A DNA stretch of 64,000 bases from Spirochaetia bacterium (GCA_029880265.1 JAOUOT010000014.1:21192-85191), one strand, 5' to 3'; positions 42,471 to 51,739 are shown, numbered from the stretch's first letter. Program-made: numbers and translations. Notes: generated from the letters alone by a model not told the origin.

Positions 42471-43622
42471 TTATCTTCTGCCGCGAAGCCCCCTTAAAAT
42501 CATTCTCGGATTAATGTTGCGGCCTTGTCTTGATACTTCAAAGTGAAGATGGGGCCCGAAAGAGTAACCTGTATCGCCTGTTATTCCTATGATTCTGCCT
42601 CTTGATACGCTTTGCCCTTTTTTAACGTAAATTTTACTTAAATGAGCATACAGCGTTTTATAACCGCCGGGATGTCTGATTACAATTGCCTTGCCGTATC
42701 CTCCGAGCCACCCTGAAAAAGTTACCGTACCCGCTTTCGTTGAGCGAACAGAAGTGTAGGCCGCTTTAAAATCAAGACCTTTGTGAAAGGCTTTTCTGGG
42801 ATATTTTCTCCAGCCGTAGCCGCTTGTAACATAGCGGCTTGTAACAGGCACCAGCCACGCGTGAATCAGGTTTTTTGGTTTTGCGTCGGGCAGAAAAATT
42901 TCGTCGCCTTCTTCAAGTAAATCTGGATTTATTATATTGTTTGTTTTTAAGAATTTTTCGGGAGAAATCTCATACTTATCAATAATATTAGCAAGTCTGT
43001 CGCCTTTTTTAACTTCATAAAAAAAACCTTCTTTAGAAGGAATTTGAAGGGCCTGCCCTAGTCTTAAATCGTCAGGATGGCTAATGCCTGAAGAACCCGC
43101 GATTGCTTCTACCGAGACGTTAAATTTTGCCGAGATATGAGAAAGCGTATCGCCTTCTTGTACGGTATACGATATTTTATACGGACTGTTTGCGTCGTCT
43201 TCAGGTTCAGTTTCATTTTCTACGGCGTCGCTTAAAAGTTCGTCTTTTAGTCTTTCGCTTTCTGCAATTTGTTCAGAGGTAAGGCTTTTTAAATTGGTAA
43301 GTTCATCTGAGGCGTTTATTTGCCCGATACCCCCGATGCCGCCGGTTGAAGATTCTATAACGGTATTGTTTTCGTTTGATAAATATGTAAACTGTATATA
43401 AGTAAATAAAATACATCCGCCCAGAAAAGCAGCCAGTCTTAATTTAGCGGTATTATTAAGTTTTAAAGAACCTGTTTTAATAAAATTTCTTTTAGGATAA
43501 GAATAATAAAATTGTCCGCTGCCTAAATATTTAAATCTGATTTTTTTGATATTAAATAATTTAGTTAAAAATATTTTTTTTAGATTTTTTTTAGATTTAT
43601 TTGATAAATATTTCCACTCCAT
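42471..43622 (-). CDS. LysM and M23 peptidase domain protein
   Basis: This 383-residue envelope protein has a basic cytoplasmic N-terminus of about 60 residues, one transmembrane helix (KLRLAAFLGGCILFTYIQF, about 61-79), and a linker. Two LysM domains follow (YTVQEGDTLSHISAKFNVSV, then YEVKKGDRLANIIDKYEI). The C-terminal M23 domain keeps the metal ligands in FHKGLDF and HLHFEVS. It would bind and cut, or position, peptidoglycan hydrolysis. It ends 5 nt before neuB. The bactofilin gene is encoded upstream on the same strand; M23 peptidases and bactofilins often work together in cell shape, which fits a spirochaete. Confidence 0.92.
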   Translation of the reverse strand: MEWKYLSNKSKKNLKKIFLTKLFNIKKIRFKYLGSGQFYYSYPKRNFIKTGSLKLNNTAKLRLAAFLGGCILFTYIQFTYLSNENNTVIESSTGGIGGIGQINASDELTNLKSLTSEQIAESERLKDELLSDAVENETEPEDDANSPYKISYTVQEGDTLSHISAKFNVSVEAIAGSSGISHPDDLRLGQALQIPSKEGFFYEVKKGDRLANIIDKYEISPEKFLKTNNIINPDLLEEGDEIFLPDAKPKNLIHAWLVPVTSRYVTSGYGWRKYPRKAFHKGLDFKAAYTSVRSTKAGTVTFSGWLGGYGKAIVIRHPGGYKTLYAHLSKIYVKKGQSVSRGRIIGITGDTGYSFGPHLHFEVSRQGRNINPRMILRGLRGRR

Positions 43623-43703
43623 CTTAACCCGCTTTATTTATTTTCGGAAACTATCGCGTTAAACGTTACCCCAAATTAGGCGTTATACAAGAAAATTTAC
43701 TTG

Positions 43704-44111
43704 TTAAGCGACGGTTTTTTTATCAATTTCTTTTGTGCCCCCAAAAGATTCTTCTATAATTTTTTCGCTGTCTTTCTTTTGCCCGCCGGTAATATTTATA
43801 CTGCCTTTTATGACAACCCCTTTTGCAAGTTGAAGCGATGGCGATACAATATTGCCGAGCATTCTTCCCGTTTCGGTAAGTCTTACCTCATGGTCGGCCT
43901 GAATATCGCCTATTAAGGTGCCCGATAATATGACTTCTTTGGCCTGTATATCTGTTTTAACTTTACCCGTTTCGCCGACAAATAAAGTTTCGTCTGTTTT
44001 TATTTCGCCTTCAAATTTACCGTCAATTCTGAGACTTCCCGAAATATAGAACTTACCTTCAAAAACCGAGCCTTCGCCGATTATCGAGTTGCTTTCATTA
44101 TACTTAGCCAT
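43704..44111 (-). CDS. Bactofilin
   Basis: I use the ATG at 44111 (MAKYNESNSIIGEGSVFEGK), giving 135 residues, because the bactofilin core begins directly after it; the longer frame to 44150 adds an unlikely hydrophobic head. The protein is a right-handed beta-helix with repeated GxxxGxI turns (SGSLRIDGKFEGEIKT, GTLIGDIQADHEV, GMLGNIVSPS-like). Bactofilins polymerise into filaments on the membrane and often control a peptidoglycan hydrolase. The M23 gene lies 81 nt downstream. The C-terminal tail is charged. No ribosome site is obvious. Confidence 0.9.
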   Translation of the reverse strand: MAKYNESNSIIGEGSVFEGKFYISGSLRIDGKFEGEIKTDETLFVGETGKVKTDIQAKEVILSGTLIGDIQADHEVRLTETGRMLGNIVSPSLQLAKGVVIKGSINITGGQKKDSEKIIEESFGGTKEIDKKTVA

Positions 44112-44199
44112 AATTATAGGCCAAAGTGAGAATTTTAAAGAAAGCGGCAAGCATAAAAATAAGACTATTTTCGGGGATTTTCGATTTTTAAGAGAAAGT

Positions 44200-44970
44200 T
44201 TACTCGATAACGGGAATGGGCCCGTTCAGGTTTCCTTCGCGGAATTGCTGAATAAAAGAATCGCTGGAATTTTTAAAATCTTCGACCGTTGATATCGCTT
44301 TAAATTCTCCGTTAACCATAAGAGCGATTTTATCGGCAAGTTTATAGGCTAAATTAAAGTCGTGAGTTACGATAATAAATGCGCTGTGAAGATTCTCTTT
44401 GATTTCTAAAATTAAATCGGCAATGGCGTCGGTTAAAACAGGGTCAAGCCCGGCGGTGGGGTCGTCCATAAGAAGAAGCTTGGGTTCCATGGCGATGGCT
44501 CTGGCTATGCCGGCTCTTTTTTGCATGCCCCCTGAAAGTTCTGAGGGAAGTTTGTCTTCGACGTCTTTAAGCCCCGAACGATTAAGAGAGTTTACGGCGA
44601 TTTCAAACAGTTCGTTTGCGTCTTTTTTATAAAAACGTCTGAGGGCGAAAATAACGTTTTCTGCTATGGTCAGAGAATCAAACAAACCAGACTTTTGAAA
44701 AACATAACCTATGTCTTTTCGCAGGTTAGCCAGTCTTTCGTCTTTAATCTGATGAATATTTTGATCAAATATTTTGACGCCCCCTTTTTGGGGCCTGAAT
44801 ATGCCCGCCAGTGTTTTTAAGAGGATGGTCTTTCCGCATCCGTTTTTTCCCATGACGACAAGGGTTTCTCTTTTATTTAATCGAAAACTGATATCGTTTA
44901 AAATTAACTTATTTTCGAGAGTAAGAGATATAGAATCTGCGTTAACGATTGTATTTTTATCTTCTGTCAT
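44200..44970 (-). CDS. MlaF-like ABC transporter ATPase
   Basis: This 256-residue ATPase matches the MlaF/Ttg2A group. Walker A is GKNGCGKT (41-48), the Q-loop reads GYVFQKSGLFDSLTIAENV, the signature LSGGMQKRAGIARAI (145-159), and Walker B LLLMDDPTAGLDP. The residue after the Walker B Asp is Asp170, where catalytic Glu is usual. The switch His is in IIVTHD. MlaF powers retrograde phospholipid transport to the inner membrane. The permease (MlaE) and MCE protein (MlaD) genes are not adjacent. Its start overlaps the tonB-like gene end by 4 bp. Confidence 0.88.
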   Translation of the reverse strand: MTEDKNTIVNADSISLTLENKLILNDISFRLNKRETLVVMGKNGCGKTILLKTLAGIFRPQKGGVKIFDQNIHQIKDERLANLRKDIGYVFQKSGLFDSLTIAENVIFALRRFYKKDANELFEIAVNSLNRSGLKDVEDKLPSELSGGMQKRAGIARAIAMEPKLLLMDDPTAGLDPVLTDAIADLILEIKENLHSAFIIVTHDFNLAYKLADKIALMVNGEFKAISTVEDFKNSSDSFIQQFREGNLNGPIPVIE

Positions 44971-45842
44971 CTTGTAAGCTCAAAGTGTATTTCAATTTCG
45001 CCTTTATCGCGCGTCATGTCTTTGCCTCCGGGTATGGCCGAAAACCGCGAATCTCTAACGGCATTTTTTGCCAAAAGATCAAGTTTGGTATGGCCCGACG
45101 ATTTTTTTACTCTTACGCTGACAACCTTGCCGGCTGAGTTTACTTCAAAAAGAATAACGACAGAGCCCTGTATGCCCCTTTGGCGAAAATATTTTGGATA
45201 AGCGGGGTAGGGTATATGCGTTAAGACTCTTTTATATCCGGTTTTCCATTGAATGCTGCCCGCGCCTGTTTTGCCCTCGGGTATTTTTACCGTTTCAGAG
45301 CTTTCTTTTTTGCCCTCTGAGCCGGCGCTGGTTTTCTTGGCCTCTTTTTCCCATGACGAGGATTCTGCCTGGCCGCCAGTTCCCGTTCGAATTGATTTTT
45401 GAGTTTCTTTTCGTGAAAAAAGGGTTTTTTCAAAATCGTCCGCAAATTCATCGGATGATTTAGCCGGTTTTTTAACGCTCGCATCGGGCGCGCGCAGTTC
45501 TAAATCAGAGCTTTTGCTTTTTAGGCTTTCGGTTGTTTTAGCGTTTTTTGTTTTTATTTCAGGTTTTTCTTGCTTTATTTTTTCTAATTTTTTTAAGTTA
45601 GATTTTATTTCTTCGATTTTAGCTTTAGGTATACGTTTTTCAGTCTGCAATAATTTTACGTTAAAACTGATTTGCACGGGCTCTTTTTCTTTCATGTAGA
45701 GAAGAAATAGAAAGAAAAAAAGGTGAGCCGCTATAGAGACAAAAAAAGAGTACTTTGTATCTTTAGAACGAGCGATTGAATAAATTTCTTCTCTTCGCGG
45801 TACAAAAAGGTGTTTAGGAGCAATGGTTTTTATTTTTTTCAT
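44967..45842 (-). CDS. TonB-like energy transducer
   Basis: This 291-residue protein has one N-terminal transmembrane helix (FFVSIAAHLFFFLFLLYM, about 33-50), with the His in the membrane segment typical of TonB. It has a long Lys/Glu/Ser-rich periplasmic spacer (about 60-200) and a C-terminal TonB fold (YPAYPKYFRQRGIQGSVVILF, SAGKVVSVRVKKSSGH). It would couple ExbB/ExbD to outer-membrane receptors; neither ExbB nor ExbD is encoded here. Overlap with the MlaF-like gene suggests shared expression. No clear ribosome site is seen. Confidence 0.88.
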   Translation of the reverse strand: MKKIKTIAPKHLFVPRREEIYSIARSKDTKYSFFVSIAAHLFFFLFLLYMKEKEPVQISFNVKLLQTEKRIPKAKIEEIKSNLKKLEKIKQEKPEIKTKNAKTTESLKSKSSDLELRAPDASVKKPAKSSDEFADDFEKTLFSRKETQKSIRTGTGGQAESSSWEKEAKKTSAGSEGKKESSETVKIPEGKTGAGSIQWKTGYKRVLTHIPYPAYPKYFRQRGIQGSVVILFEVNSAGKVVSVRVKKSSGHTKLDLLAKNAVRDSRFSAIPGGKDMTRDKGEIEIHFELTR

Positions 45843-46030
45843 TTGATGTGTCGAAGATTTTGTGAATTCATGTTTTGAATTAAACTATAAACAGTAAATC
45901 GTTTTCTTACTTAAGATAGCCTTGGGTTGTTATTTGCGGCCAGTTTGCCTATATTAAAAAAAACGCCATAAAAAATAGTGTACATCTCGTCTATTGAATC
46001 TCTGTTTGGGTCTCATATTAAGGAGCTGTT

Positions 46031-46438
46031 TTGAAAATTGAAAAAAAAGACAATGAATGGTTAGCGCTTATTGAAGACGAAGACAACCAGCTAGGTTTAA
46101 TAAATACCATTCGACGGCTTGAAAAGTTAAATAATGAAATTGACGAAGACGTTAAAGAACCGGTCATCTTATCTATTGATCTTCAGCGGTTACAGGCGGT
46201 AAACTCAGAGCTTGTTGCTCAATTTGTAATGCTTCAAAGCAATCTGGTAAGAACAAACGGACGTTTGCAAATTATCAATACGAACCCAGAATTGAAAAGT
46301 TCTTTTGACGTGGTAATGCTTGATAAAATTATCAGCATCGAATATTTCGGAAAAAATAATTCTTCTTCAGATACGGCCGAAGAGCCTGAAGACGACGATT
46401 TTGATGATGATTTAGATGACGACTTCTCAGAAGAATAA
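46031..46438 (+). CDS. STAS-like protein with an acidic tail
   Basis: This 135-residue protein starts at TTG (46031) with an AAGGAG site 5 nt before it. Residues 40-105 look like a STAS domain of anti-sigma-factor-antagonist type (VILSIDLQRLQAVNSELVAQ, NGRLQIINTNPELKSSF, MLDKIISIE). The Ser after ValAsn sits where such proteins carry the phosphorylation site. The last 25 residues are almost all Asp/Glu. No kinase or sigma factor is near. The end overlaps pyrF by 23 bp. Confidence 0.7.
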   Translation: MKIEKKDNEWLALIEDEDNQLGLINTIRRLEKLNNEIDEDVKEPVILSIDLQRLQAVNSELVAQFVMLQSNLVRTNGRLQIINTNPELKSSFDVVMLDKIISIEYFGKNNSSSDTAEEPEDDDFDDDLDDDFSEE

Positions 46439-47108
46439 TCTTGACTTTCTCATTATTGCGCTTGATTTTCCCGATTCTTTGTCGGCGTTAAACCTTGTTA
46501 AAGAATTAGGCGATAGTGTCTCTTTTTATAAGGTAGGCATGCAGCTTTTTTTCTCTGACGGAAATCATGTCATAAAGTCATTGAAAGAGCGCAAAAAAAA
46601 AATATTTCTTGATTTAAAACTAAACGATATTCCCGAAACATTGTATAAAACGGCAAAGGTATTGAGTTCTTATTCTGTCGAATATTTAACCTTGTTTTCA
46701 GAAAAAGAGGGGTTAGAAGCCGCCGTCAAAGGGTTTTCAGAAGCCAGATCTCATACAAAAATATTAAACGTAACAAAACTTACAAGCGCGGGAAATTTAG
46801 ACGGCAATAATGAAGCCATTGTAAACCAAGTTTTATACAGGGCAAAAATGACCAGCGAAGCGGGCGCGGCGGGGGTTATTTGTTCTGGTAAAGAAACAGA
46901 GGCGATAAGAAAAAGCATCCCCGGCGATTTTACTATTATTAACCCTGGCATAAGACCGGCGGGAAGCTCGCTTGACGATCATCAAAGAACGGTAACACCT
47001 TCTATGGCCTTAAAGGCGGGCGCCAGTCATATTGTCGTAGGAAGACCCGTTACCATGGCAAAAAATCCTCTTGCCGCCGTTGAGAATATCGTTTTAGAAT
47101 ATAATTAA
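46416..47108 (+). CDS. pyrF: Orotidine 5'-phosphate decarboxylase
   Basis: This 230-residue TIM-barrel enzyme makes UMP from OMP. It shows the family start LIIALDFPDSLSALNLV, VSFYKVGMQLFF, the catalytic array Asp66-Lys68-Asp71 in FLDLKLNDIPET, LTKLTSAG-like residues, and the phosphate-binding NPGIRPAGS and GASHIVVGRPVT. It belongs to the shorter bacterial type. The start lies inside the acidic tail of the STAS-like gene, and no separate ribosome site is evident, so it is probably translationally coupled. It ends 26 nt before a convergent gene. Confidence 0.95.
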   Translation: MTTSQKNNLDFLIIALDFPDSLSALNLVKELGDSVSFYKVGMQLFFSDGNHVIKSLKERKKKIFLDLKLNDIPETLYKTAKVLSSYSVEYLTLFSEKEGLEAAVKGFSEARSHTKILNVTKLTSAGNLDGNNEAIVNQVLYRAKMTSEAGAAGVICSGKETEAIRKSIPGDFTIINPGIRPAGSSLDDHQRTVTPSMALKAGASHIVVGRPVTMAKNPLAAVENIVLEYN

Positions 47109-47134
47109 ATTATAAATTAAGAGTTTATAAATAT

Positions 47135-47845
47135 CTACGGCAGAATATTTTCAATGGCCTGAAGTTCTCTTGAATACATATATTCATTCAAATCTTTTTT
47201 TATTTCGTCTCTTATCTGTTTTGAAATATAGTACATGCTTCTTGAAAATACCTTATCTTTGTAGGGCTCGAGCCATTGTATTAAAAATCCGTCTTGCAGA
47301 TCCCATAAAAACGCGCCTCTTAAATCGTTATCAAGCGTGCTTCGGGTGCGCGAACCGTATTTGTTTTTAAGTTTATTATGCAAATCTCCGGCGTTAACCA
47401 GCGTAAAGCGGCTTTCCATAAAAAAGAAACGGGCCGTTTCAGATTCTTTTTTTGCCTGCTGTTCGCCCTCTGCCGGTTGCGCCTGCCGGTTTCTTTGTTC
47501 AAAATTTTGTCTGCTTTCGGCGGCTAATTTGGCAAACCTTCTTGTATCTTCTTGCTTGGGCTTTTTATAAAATAAATAGCGGTACATGATTCCTTTGCGC
47601 TCCACAATAATTTCTTTTTCAGGATCGTCCTTTGTTATTTGTATGGCATCTTCGGTATTAGAGCTGTCTGATAATATTTGAAAGCGGCCCTTCACGTCTT
47701 CGTACTTGGTGCCCCATAAGATTCCGTTAAAACCGGGAACTTCTGCTTTACCTTGCCCTTCTGTTTCAATATTTGGTTGATTATTCTGAGCGTTTATATT
47801 AAAGAAAAGACCCATTACCGCCATATAGATTACTGCTTTTTTCAT
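47135..47845 (-). CDS. Secreted protein of unknown function
   Basis: This 236-residue protein has a signal peptide (VIYMAVMGLFFNINAQ). The mature part begins NNQPNIETEGQGKAEVPGFNGILWGTKYEDVKG, which recalls spirochaete periplasmic proteins of unknown role that begin with a GxxWG segment. A Gln/Glu-rich middle (FEQRNRQAQPAEGEQQ) and KNKYGSRTRSTLDNDLRGAF follow. It has no membrane segment after the signal and no recognised domain. It is convergent with pyrF and divergent from rel. Confidence 0.65.
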   Translation of the reverse strand: MKKAVIYMAVMGLFFNINAQNNQPNIETEGQGKAEVPGFNGILWGTKYEDVKGRFQILSDSSNTEDAIQITKDDPEKEIIVERKGIMYRYLFYKKPKQEDTRRFAKLAAESRQNFEQRNRQAQPAEGEQQAKKESETARFFFMESRFTLVNAGDLHNKLKNKYGSRTRSTLDNDLRGAFLWDLQDGFLIQWLEPYKDKVFSRSMYYISKQIRDEIKKDLNEYMYSRELQAIENILP

Positions 47846-47931
47846 TTTATTAATATCGGTACTTTTTTATATTTTTTCAATCTTTTGCGCGGTAAAAAAG
47901 TTTTGACGCCGTATATATTAATAGGTAACTT

Positions 47932-49995
47932 ATGATTGTGCTGTTTAAAACTCAGCGAAAAGACATCGCTACTCTTCTTAAAGCGTCTCAAAAACAGACC
48001 AATAGACACAAGCGTTCTCTTATAAAAAAAGCTTTTTTTTTGGCGACCGACGCTCATAAGTTTCAAAAGAGACTTTCAGGCGAGCCGTATATTGTACATC
48101 CTTATAATGTAAGTCTTACTCTTGCAGAGCTTGAGATGGATCATGAAACTATTTGCGCGGGGCTCTTGCACGATGTATTAGAAGACACAAAAATATCCAG
48201 AGAGTTTTTAGAAAAAGAATTCGGTCAGAATATTACCCGTCTTGTAGACGGCGTAACTAAAATTTCGGTATTAAAAACCGAGAGCATCGAGAAAAAACAG
48301 GCTGAAAACATCCGCAAGATGATTCTCGCTACCGTTCAAGACGCCAGGGTCATTGTCATAAAACTGGCAGATAAGCTTCACAACATGAGAACGATATCTT
48401 TTCAACCGCCCGAAAAAGCTAAAAGAATCGCGAAAGAAACTCTCGATATTTACGCGCCTTTAGCGGGCAGGCTGGGTATGTTCAAGATAAAATCTGAACT
48501 TGAAGATTTGGCCCTGTATGTTCTCGAAAGCGATATTTATCAGCAGATCAAACAAATGCTGAGCCAGAAGAAAAAAGAAAGAGCCGATACGGTCAACCAT
48601 ATGGTATCTGCCTTAAAAGAGAAATTGAAAGAAAGTAAAATAAAAGCCGATATCGCGGGCAGAAGCAAGCATTTTTATTCTATTTATCAGAAAATGAAAG
48701 ATAAAAATAAGGCTTTTGAAGAAATTTACGATCTTACCGGCATTCGCATCATTGTTGAAAATATACAGCATTGTTACGGCGCGCTGGGCATTGTTCATAC
48801 AATATGGAACCCTGTACCCGGCAGGTTCAAAGATTATATATCAATGCCAAAATCAAACGGTTACCAGTCTCTTCATACCTCGGTAATAACTCCCGACGGA
48901 AAAGTCATTGAGGTACAAATTAGAAGCCGGCAGATGCATCAGATAGCCGAAATAGGCATTGCCGCGCACTGGACCTATAAAGAAAAGAAAGACGACAAGG
49001 TATTAATAGAACGATTTAATCTTTTGCAGCAAATAGCCTCGTTAGAAGAACAGGGCGAAAACGCCGGAGAGTTTATTGAAGAGCTGAAAGAAAACTTAGG
49101 CGGCGACGAAATTTATGTTTTTACGCCCAAAGGCGAAATAATCGCGATGCCCAAAGACTCTACGGTTCTTGATTTCGCTTTTCGAATTCATACCGATATC
49201 GGTCTTAAATGCGCCGGGGCCAGAATAAACAACCGGCTTGTATCTATTCGAACGCTTTTAAAAAGCGGCGACCAGCTTACCATACAGACAAATTCATCGG
49301 TAAAACCGTCATTAGGATGGATTAAGTTTTTAAAAACGACGCAGGCGAGAAATAAACTCAGGGCCTATTTGAGAAAAAATGAGATTACTCCAGAAAATAA
49401 ACTATATCCCAATGAAATTATCGACGGTCAGAATTTAACCGAAATACTGAAAGCCAAAAATAAGAACAAAGAAAAAACAAAAACAGAAAAATCAGGCGGG
49501 GCGAAAAACAAAGAAGAAAAAACTAAGCCCGCCATCGAGTGGCAGGGCGAGACAAATATAGAAACCCGTTACGCAAAGTGCTGCGCTCCGCTTCCCGGAG
49601 ATAAAATCATGGGATTTATCACCCGCGGCGCGGGCATTACCATTCATAAAAACACATGCAATTCATTGATTTCTCTGATGCAGAATGATTCGACAAAAGA
49701 CAGAATCATTAATCTTAGATGGAGCGGAATGTATGAACCCTTTCCCGTACATATTGCGGTAAACGGCAACGATAGAAGCCATATATTTTTTGAACTGGTC
49801 AAGGTATTGACCGATTCGGGCGCCAATATCATTGACGCATGCGCCTCAACCGCCTCTAACGGAAAAATCTACGATTCATTTACCATAGAAGTCGATTCTA
49901 ACGAGCATCTTGAAACAATTCTATCTGAAATTAGAAAAGTCAAAGATATCACATACGCAGAAAGAATAAAATCTTTACGCAAAACCGCCGGATAA
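47932..49995 (+). CDS. RelA/SpoT-type (p)ppGpp synthetase/hydrolase
   Basis: This 687-residue long RSH protein controls the stringent response. The N-terminal hydrolase HD domain has YIVHPYNVSL and GLLHDVLEDT (about 53-88). The synthetase domain has YDLTGIRIIV, then RFKDYISMPKSNGYQS (about 297); RxKD is the bifunctional type rather than the EXDD of mono-functional RelA. A TGS domain (IYVFTPKGEIIAMPKDSTVLDFAF) and a C-terminal ACT domain (about 600-680) complete it. A low-complexity Lys-rich insert lies near 505-535. Both catalytic domains look intact. It is in its own unit, followed by yajQ after 59 nt. Confidence 0.93.
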   Translation: MIVLFKTQRKDIATLLKASQKQTNRHKRSLIKKAFFLATDAHKFQKRLSGEPYIVHPYNVSLTLAELEMDHETICAGLLHDVLEDTKISREFLEKEFGQNITRLVDGVTKISVLKTESIEKKQAENIRKMILATVQDARVIVIKLADKLHNMRTISFQPPEKAKRIAKETLDIYAPLAGRLGMFKIKSELEDLALYVLESDIYQQIKQMLSQKKKERADTVNHMVSALKEKLKESKIKADIAGRSKHFYSIYQKMKDKNKAFEEIYDLTGIRIIVENIQHCYGALGIVHTIWNPVPGRFKDYISMPKSNGYQSLHTSVITPDGKVIEVQIRSRQMHQIAEIGIAAHWTYKEKKDDKVLIERFNLLQQIASLEEQGENAGEFIEELKENLGGDEIYVFTPKGEIIAMPKDSTVLDFAFRIHTDIGLKCAGARINNRLVSIRTLLKSGDQLTIQTNSSVKPSLGWIKFLKTTQARNKLRAYLRKNEITPENKLYPNEIIDGQNLTEILKAKNKNKEKTKTEKSGGAKNKEEKTKPAIEWQGETNIETRYAKCCAPLPGDKIMGFITRGAGITIHKNTCNSLISLMQNDSTKDRIINLRWSGMYEPFPVHIAVNGNDRSHIFFELVKVLTDSGANIIDACASTASNGKIYDSFTIEVDSNEHLETILSEIRKVKDITYAERIKSLRKTAG

Positions 49996-50054
49996 ATAGA
50001 ATTAACCGGCCCAATAACGCTTGACGCCTTTTATGAGAGAGATAATTTGCCTTT

Positions 50055-50543
50055 ATGGCAGAAAGTTCATTTGATATAGTTTCTGAAATTAACATGCAGG
50101 AACTCACCAACGCGGTAGATCAGGCAAAAAGAGAAATTCAAACGCGCTTTGATTTTAAAGGCAGCAAGTCAAGCCTTGAGTTATCAAAAGAAGAGCTTAT
50201 AATGTTTTCTGACGACGAAGGCAAGATGAAACAGCTTCAAGATGTATTAGACAGCAAGCTTATAAAAAGAGGAATTTCATTAAAGGCCCTGACTTACGGA
50301 ACCCTTGAAAACGCGCAAGGCGGCGCCGTTAGAAAAAAAGCGGGTTTTGTATCGGGGCTTCCCGACGATGTCATTAAGAAAATAAACAAGATTATCAAAG
50401 AGTCAAAATCAAAACTGCGGTCGCAAACTATGGAGCAAAAAATAAGAGTAACGGGTAAGTCAAGAGACGATTTGCAGGAACTGATTAAAACTCTCAAAGA
50501 GGCGGATATTTCGGTGCCCTTGCAGTTTGTAAACTACAAGTAA
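50055..50543 (+). CDS. YajQ family nucleotide-binding protein
   Basis: This 162-residue protein is a full match by pattern to the YajQ/DUF520 family: MAESSFDIVSEINMQELTNAV, RFDFKGSKSSLEL, LEDVLDSKLIKRGI-like, and QKIRVTGKSRDDLQ. Some homologues bind cyclic di-GMP and nucleic acids. The duplicated ferredoxin-like fold is of the usual length. It follows the RSH gene and probably has its own start, but no good ribosome site is seen. Confidence 0.93.
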   Translation: MAESSFDIVSEINMQELTNAVDQAKREIQTRFDFKGSKSSLELSKEELIMFSDDEGKMKQLQDVLDSKLIKRGISLKALTYGTLENAQGGAVRKKAGFVSGLPDDVIKKINKIIKESKSKLRSQTMEQKIRVTGKSRDDLQELIKTLKEADISVPLQFVNYK

Positions 50544-50550
50544 AAAATCT

Positions 50551-50588
50551 TTTTCTCTGTGAACTCAGTGTCCTCTGTGGCTTTTTTT
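50551..50588. repeat. CTCTGTG-type intergenic repeat
   Basis: The 65-bp gap between the convergent yajQ and prfB holds CTCTGTGAACTCAGTGTC followed by CTCTGTGGC and a run of seven T. The last 21 bases match the sequence encoding the CusB signal helix (21574-21593) with one gap and one change. It may also act as a terminator. Confidence 0.6.
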
Positions 50589-50608
50589 ATATCGCCAAAC
50601 ATGAGAAT

Positions 50609-51739
50609 TTATGAATTTTTTGACGACGCCGAAAATCTTAAAAAAGCGTCTATAAAAGCGTCAAAGTCGCCGTCCATAACGGCTTGGATATTTCCGGTTT
50701 CATGACCGGTTCTTAAATCTTTTACCATATTATAAGGGTGAAAAACATAAGACCGAATTTGATTTCCCCATGAGATATCTTTTCTTTCTCCTGATTTTGA
50801 TTCGATTTCTTTTTGTTTTTCTTCTTCGGCCCTTTCGTAAAGTCTTGCTTTTAAAAGTTTCATAGCGGTAGCCTTGTTTTTTGTCTGGCTTCTTTCGTTT
50901 TGGCAGGCGACTACAATGCCGGTAGGCGCGTGAGTGATTCTTACCGCCGAATCTGTTTTGTTAACATGTTGGCCGCCCGCGCCGCTTGCTCTGTAAGTGT
51001 CAATTCTTAAGTCTTTTTCTTGAATATCAATTTCAATATCTTCGCTTATTTCAGGGCTCACATGCACGGCAGAAAAAGACGTATGGCGTCTTTTGTTTGA
51101 ATCAAAGGGAGATATCCTTACAAGTCGGTGAATGCCGTTTTCGGCCTTTAAGTAACCGTAGGCATATAGACCTTTTACGAGAATGGTCACGTTTTTTATG
51201 CCCGCTTCTTCGCCTTCTTGGTAGTCGATAATATCTACCGCAAAACCGCTTCGTTCGGCCCATCTTAGGTAGGCCCTGTAAAGCATATCTGCCCAGTCTT
51301 GAGACTCTGTGCCTCCCGCCCCCGGATGAATATTTAAAAAGGCGTTGCAGGTATCTTCGGTACCCGAAAGCAGACTTTGAAGCTCTAAGCTTGTAAATTC
51401 TTTTTGAAGCTTTTCAAGTTTTTTAGAAAATTCGTCGGCCATTTTTTCTTCTTTTTCAAGAAGGGCGATTTCAATATATTCTAATAAGTTACTTATTTCT
51501 TTTTTAATCTTTTGCCAGCCCTCTATTTTTCTTTCAAGAGCGGCAATGCTTGTCTGCGCGATTCTCATCTCTTCTCGCCTTGAATTGTCTTGCCAAACGT
51601 CGGGGTCTTCAAGTTTTTTGCGCAGCTCGCTAAGCTTTGCAACGTCTTTGTCGATTTTTAGACTTTCATACAAACTTTCTACTTCGCCCGCAAAATCGTT
51701 AAATTTAATCTGTACTTCTTTTAGGCTTTGTGTCTGCAT
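50609..51739 (-). CDS. prfB: Peptide chain release factor 2
   Basis: This 376-residue class I release factor reads UGA and UAA. The anticodon-like SPF is at 210-212 ([15 protein letters not shown]) and the catalytic GGQ at 255-257 ([15 protein letters not shown]). The whole protein is in a single frame from the ATG at 51739, so the usual programmed +1 frameshift near codon 26 is absent. Its own stop is TAA. The N-terminal helical domain is of normal length. The regulation of RF2 level by frameshifting found in many bacteria is thus not visible here. Confidence 0.96.
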   Translation of the reverse strand: MQTQSLKEVQIKFNDFAGEVESLYESLKIDKDVAKLSELRKKLEDPDVWQDNSRREEMRIAQTSIAALERKIEGWQKIKKEISNLLEYIEIALLEKEEKMADEFSKKLEKLQKEFTSLELQSLLSGTEDTCNAFLNIHPGAGGTESQDWADMLYRAYLRWAERSGFAVDIIDYQEGEEAGIKNVTILVKGLYAYGYLKAENGIHRLVRISPFDSNKRRHTSFSAVHVSPEISEDIEIDIQEKDLRIDTYRASGAGGQHVNKTDSAVRITHAPTGIVVACQNERSQTKNKATAMKLLKARLYERAEEEKQKEIESKSGERKDISWGNQIRSYVFHPYNMVKDLRTGHETGNIQAVMDGDFDAFIDAFLRFSASSKNS

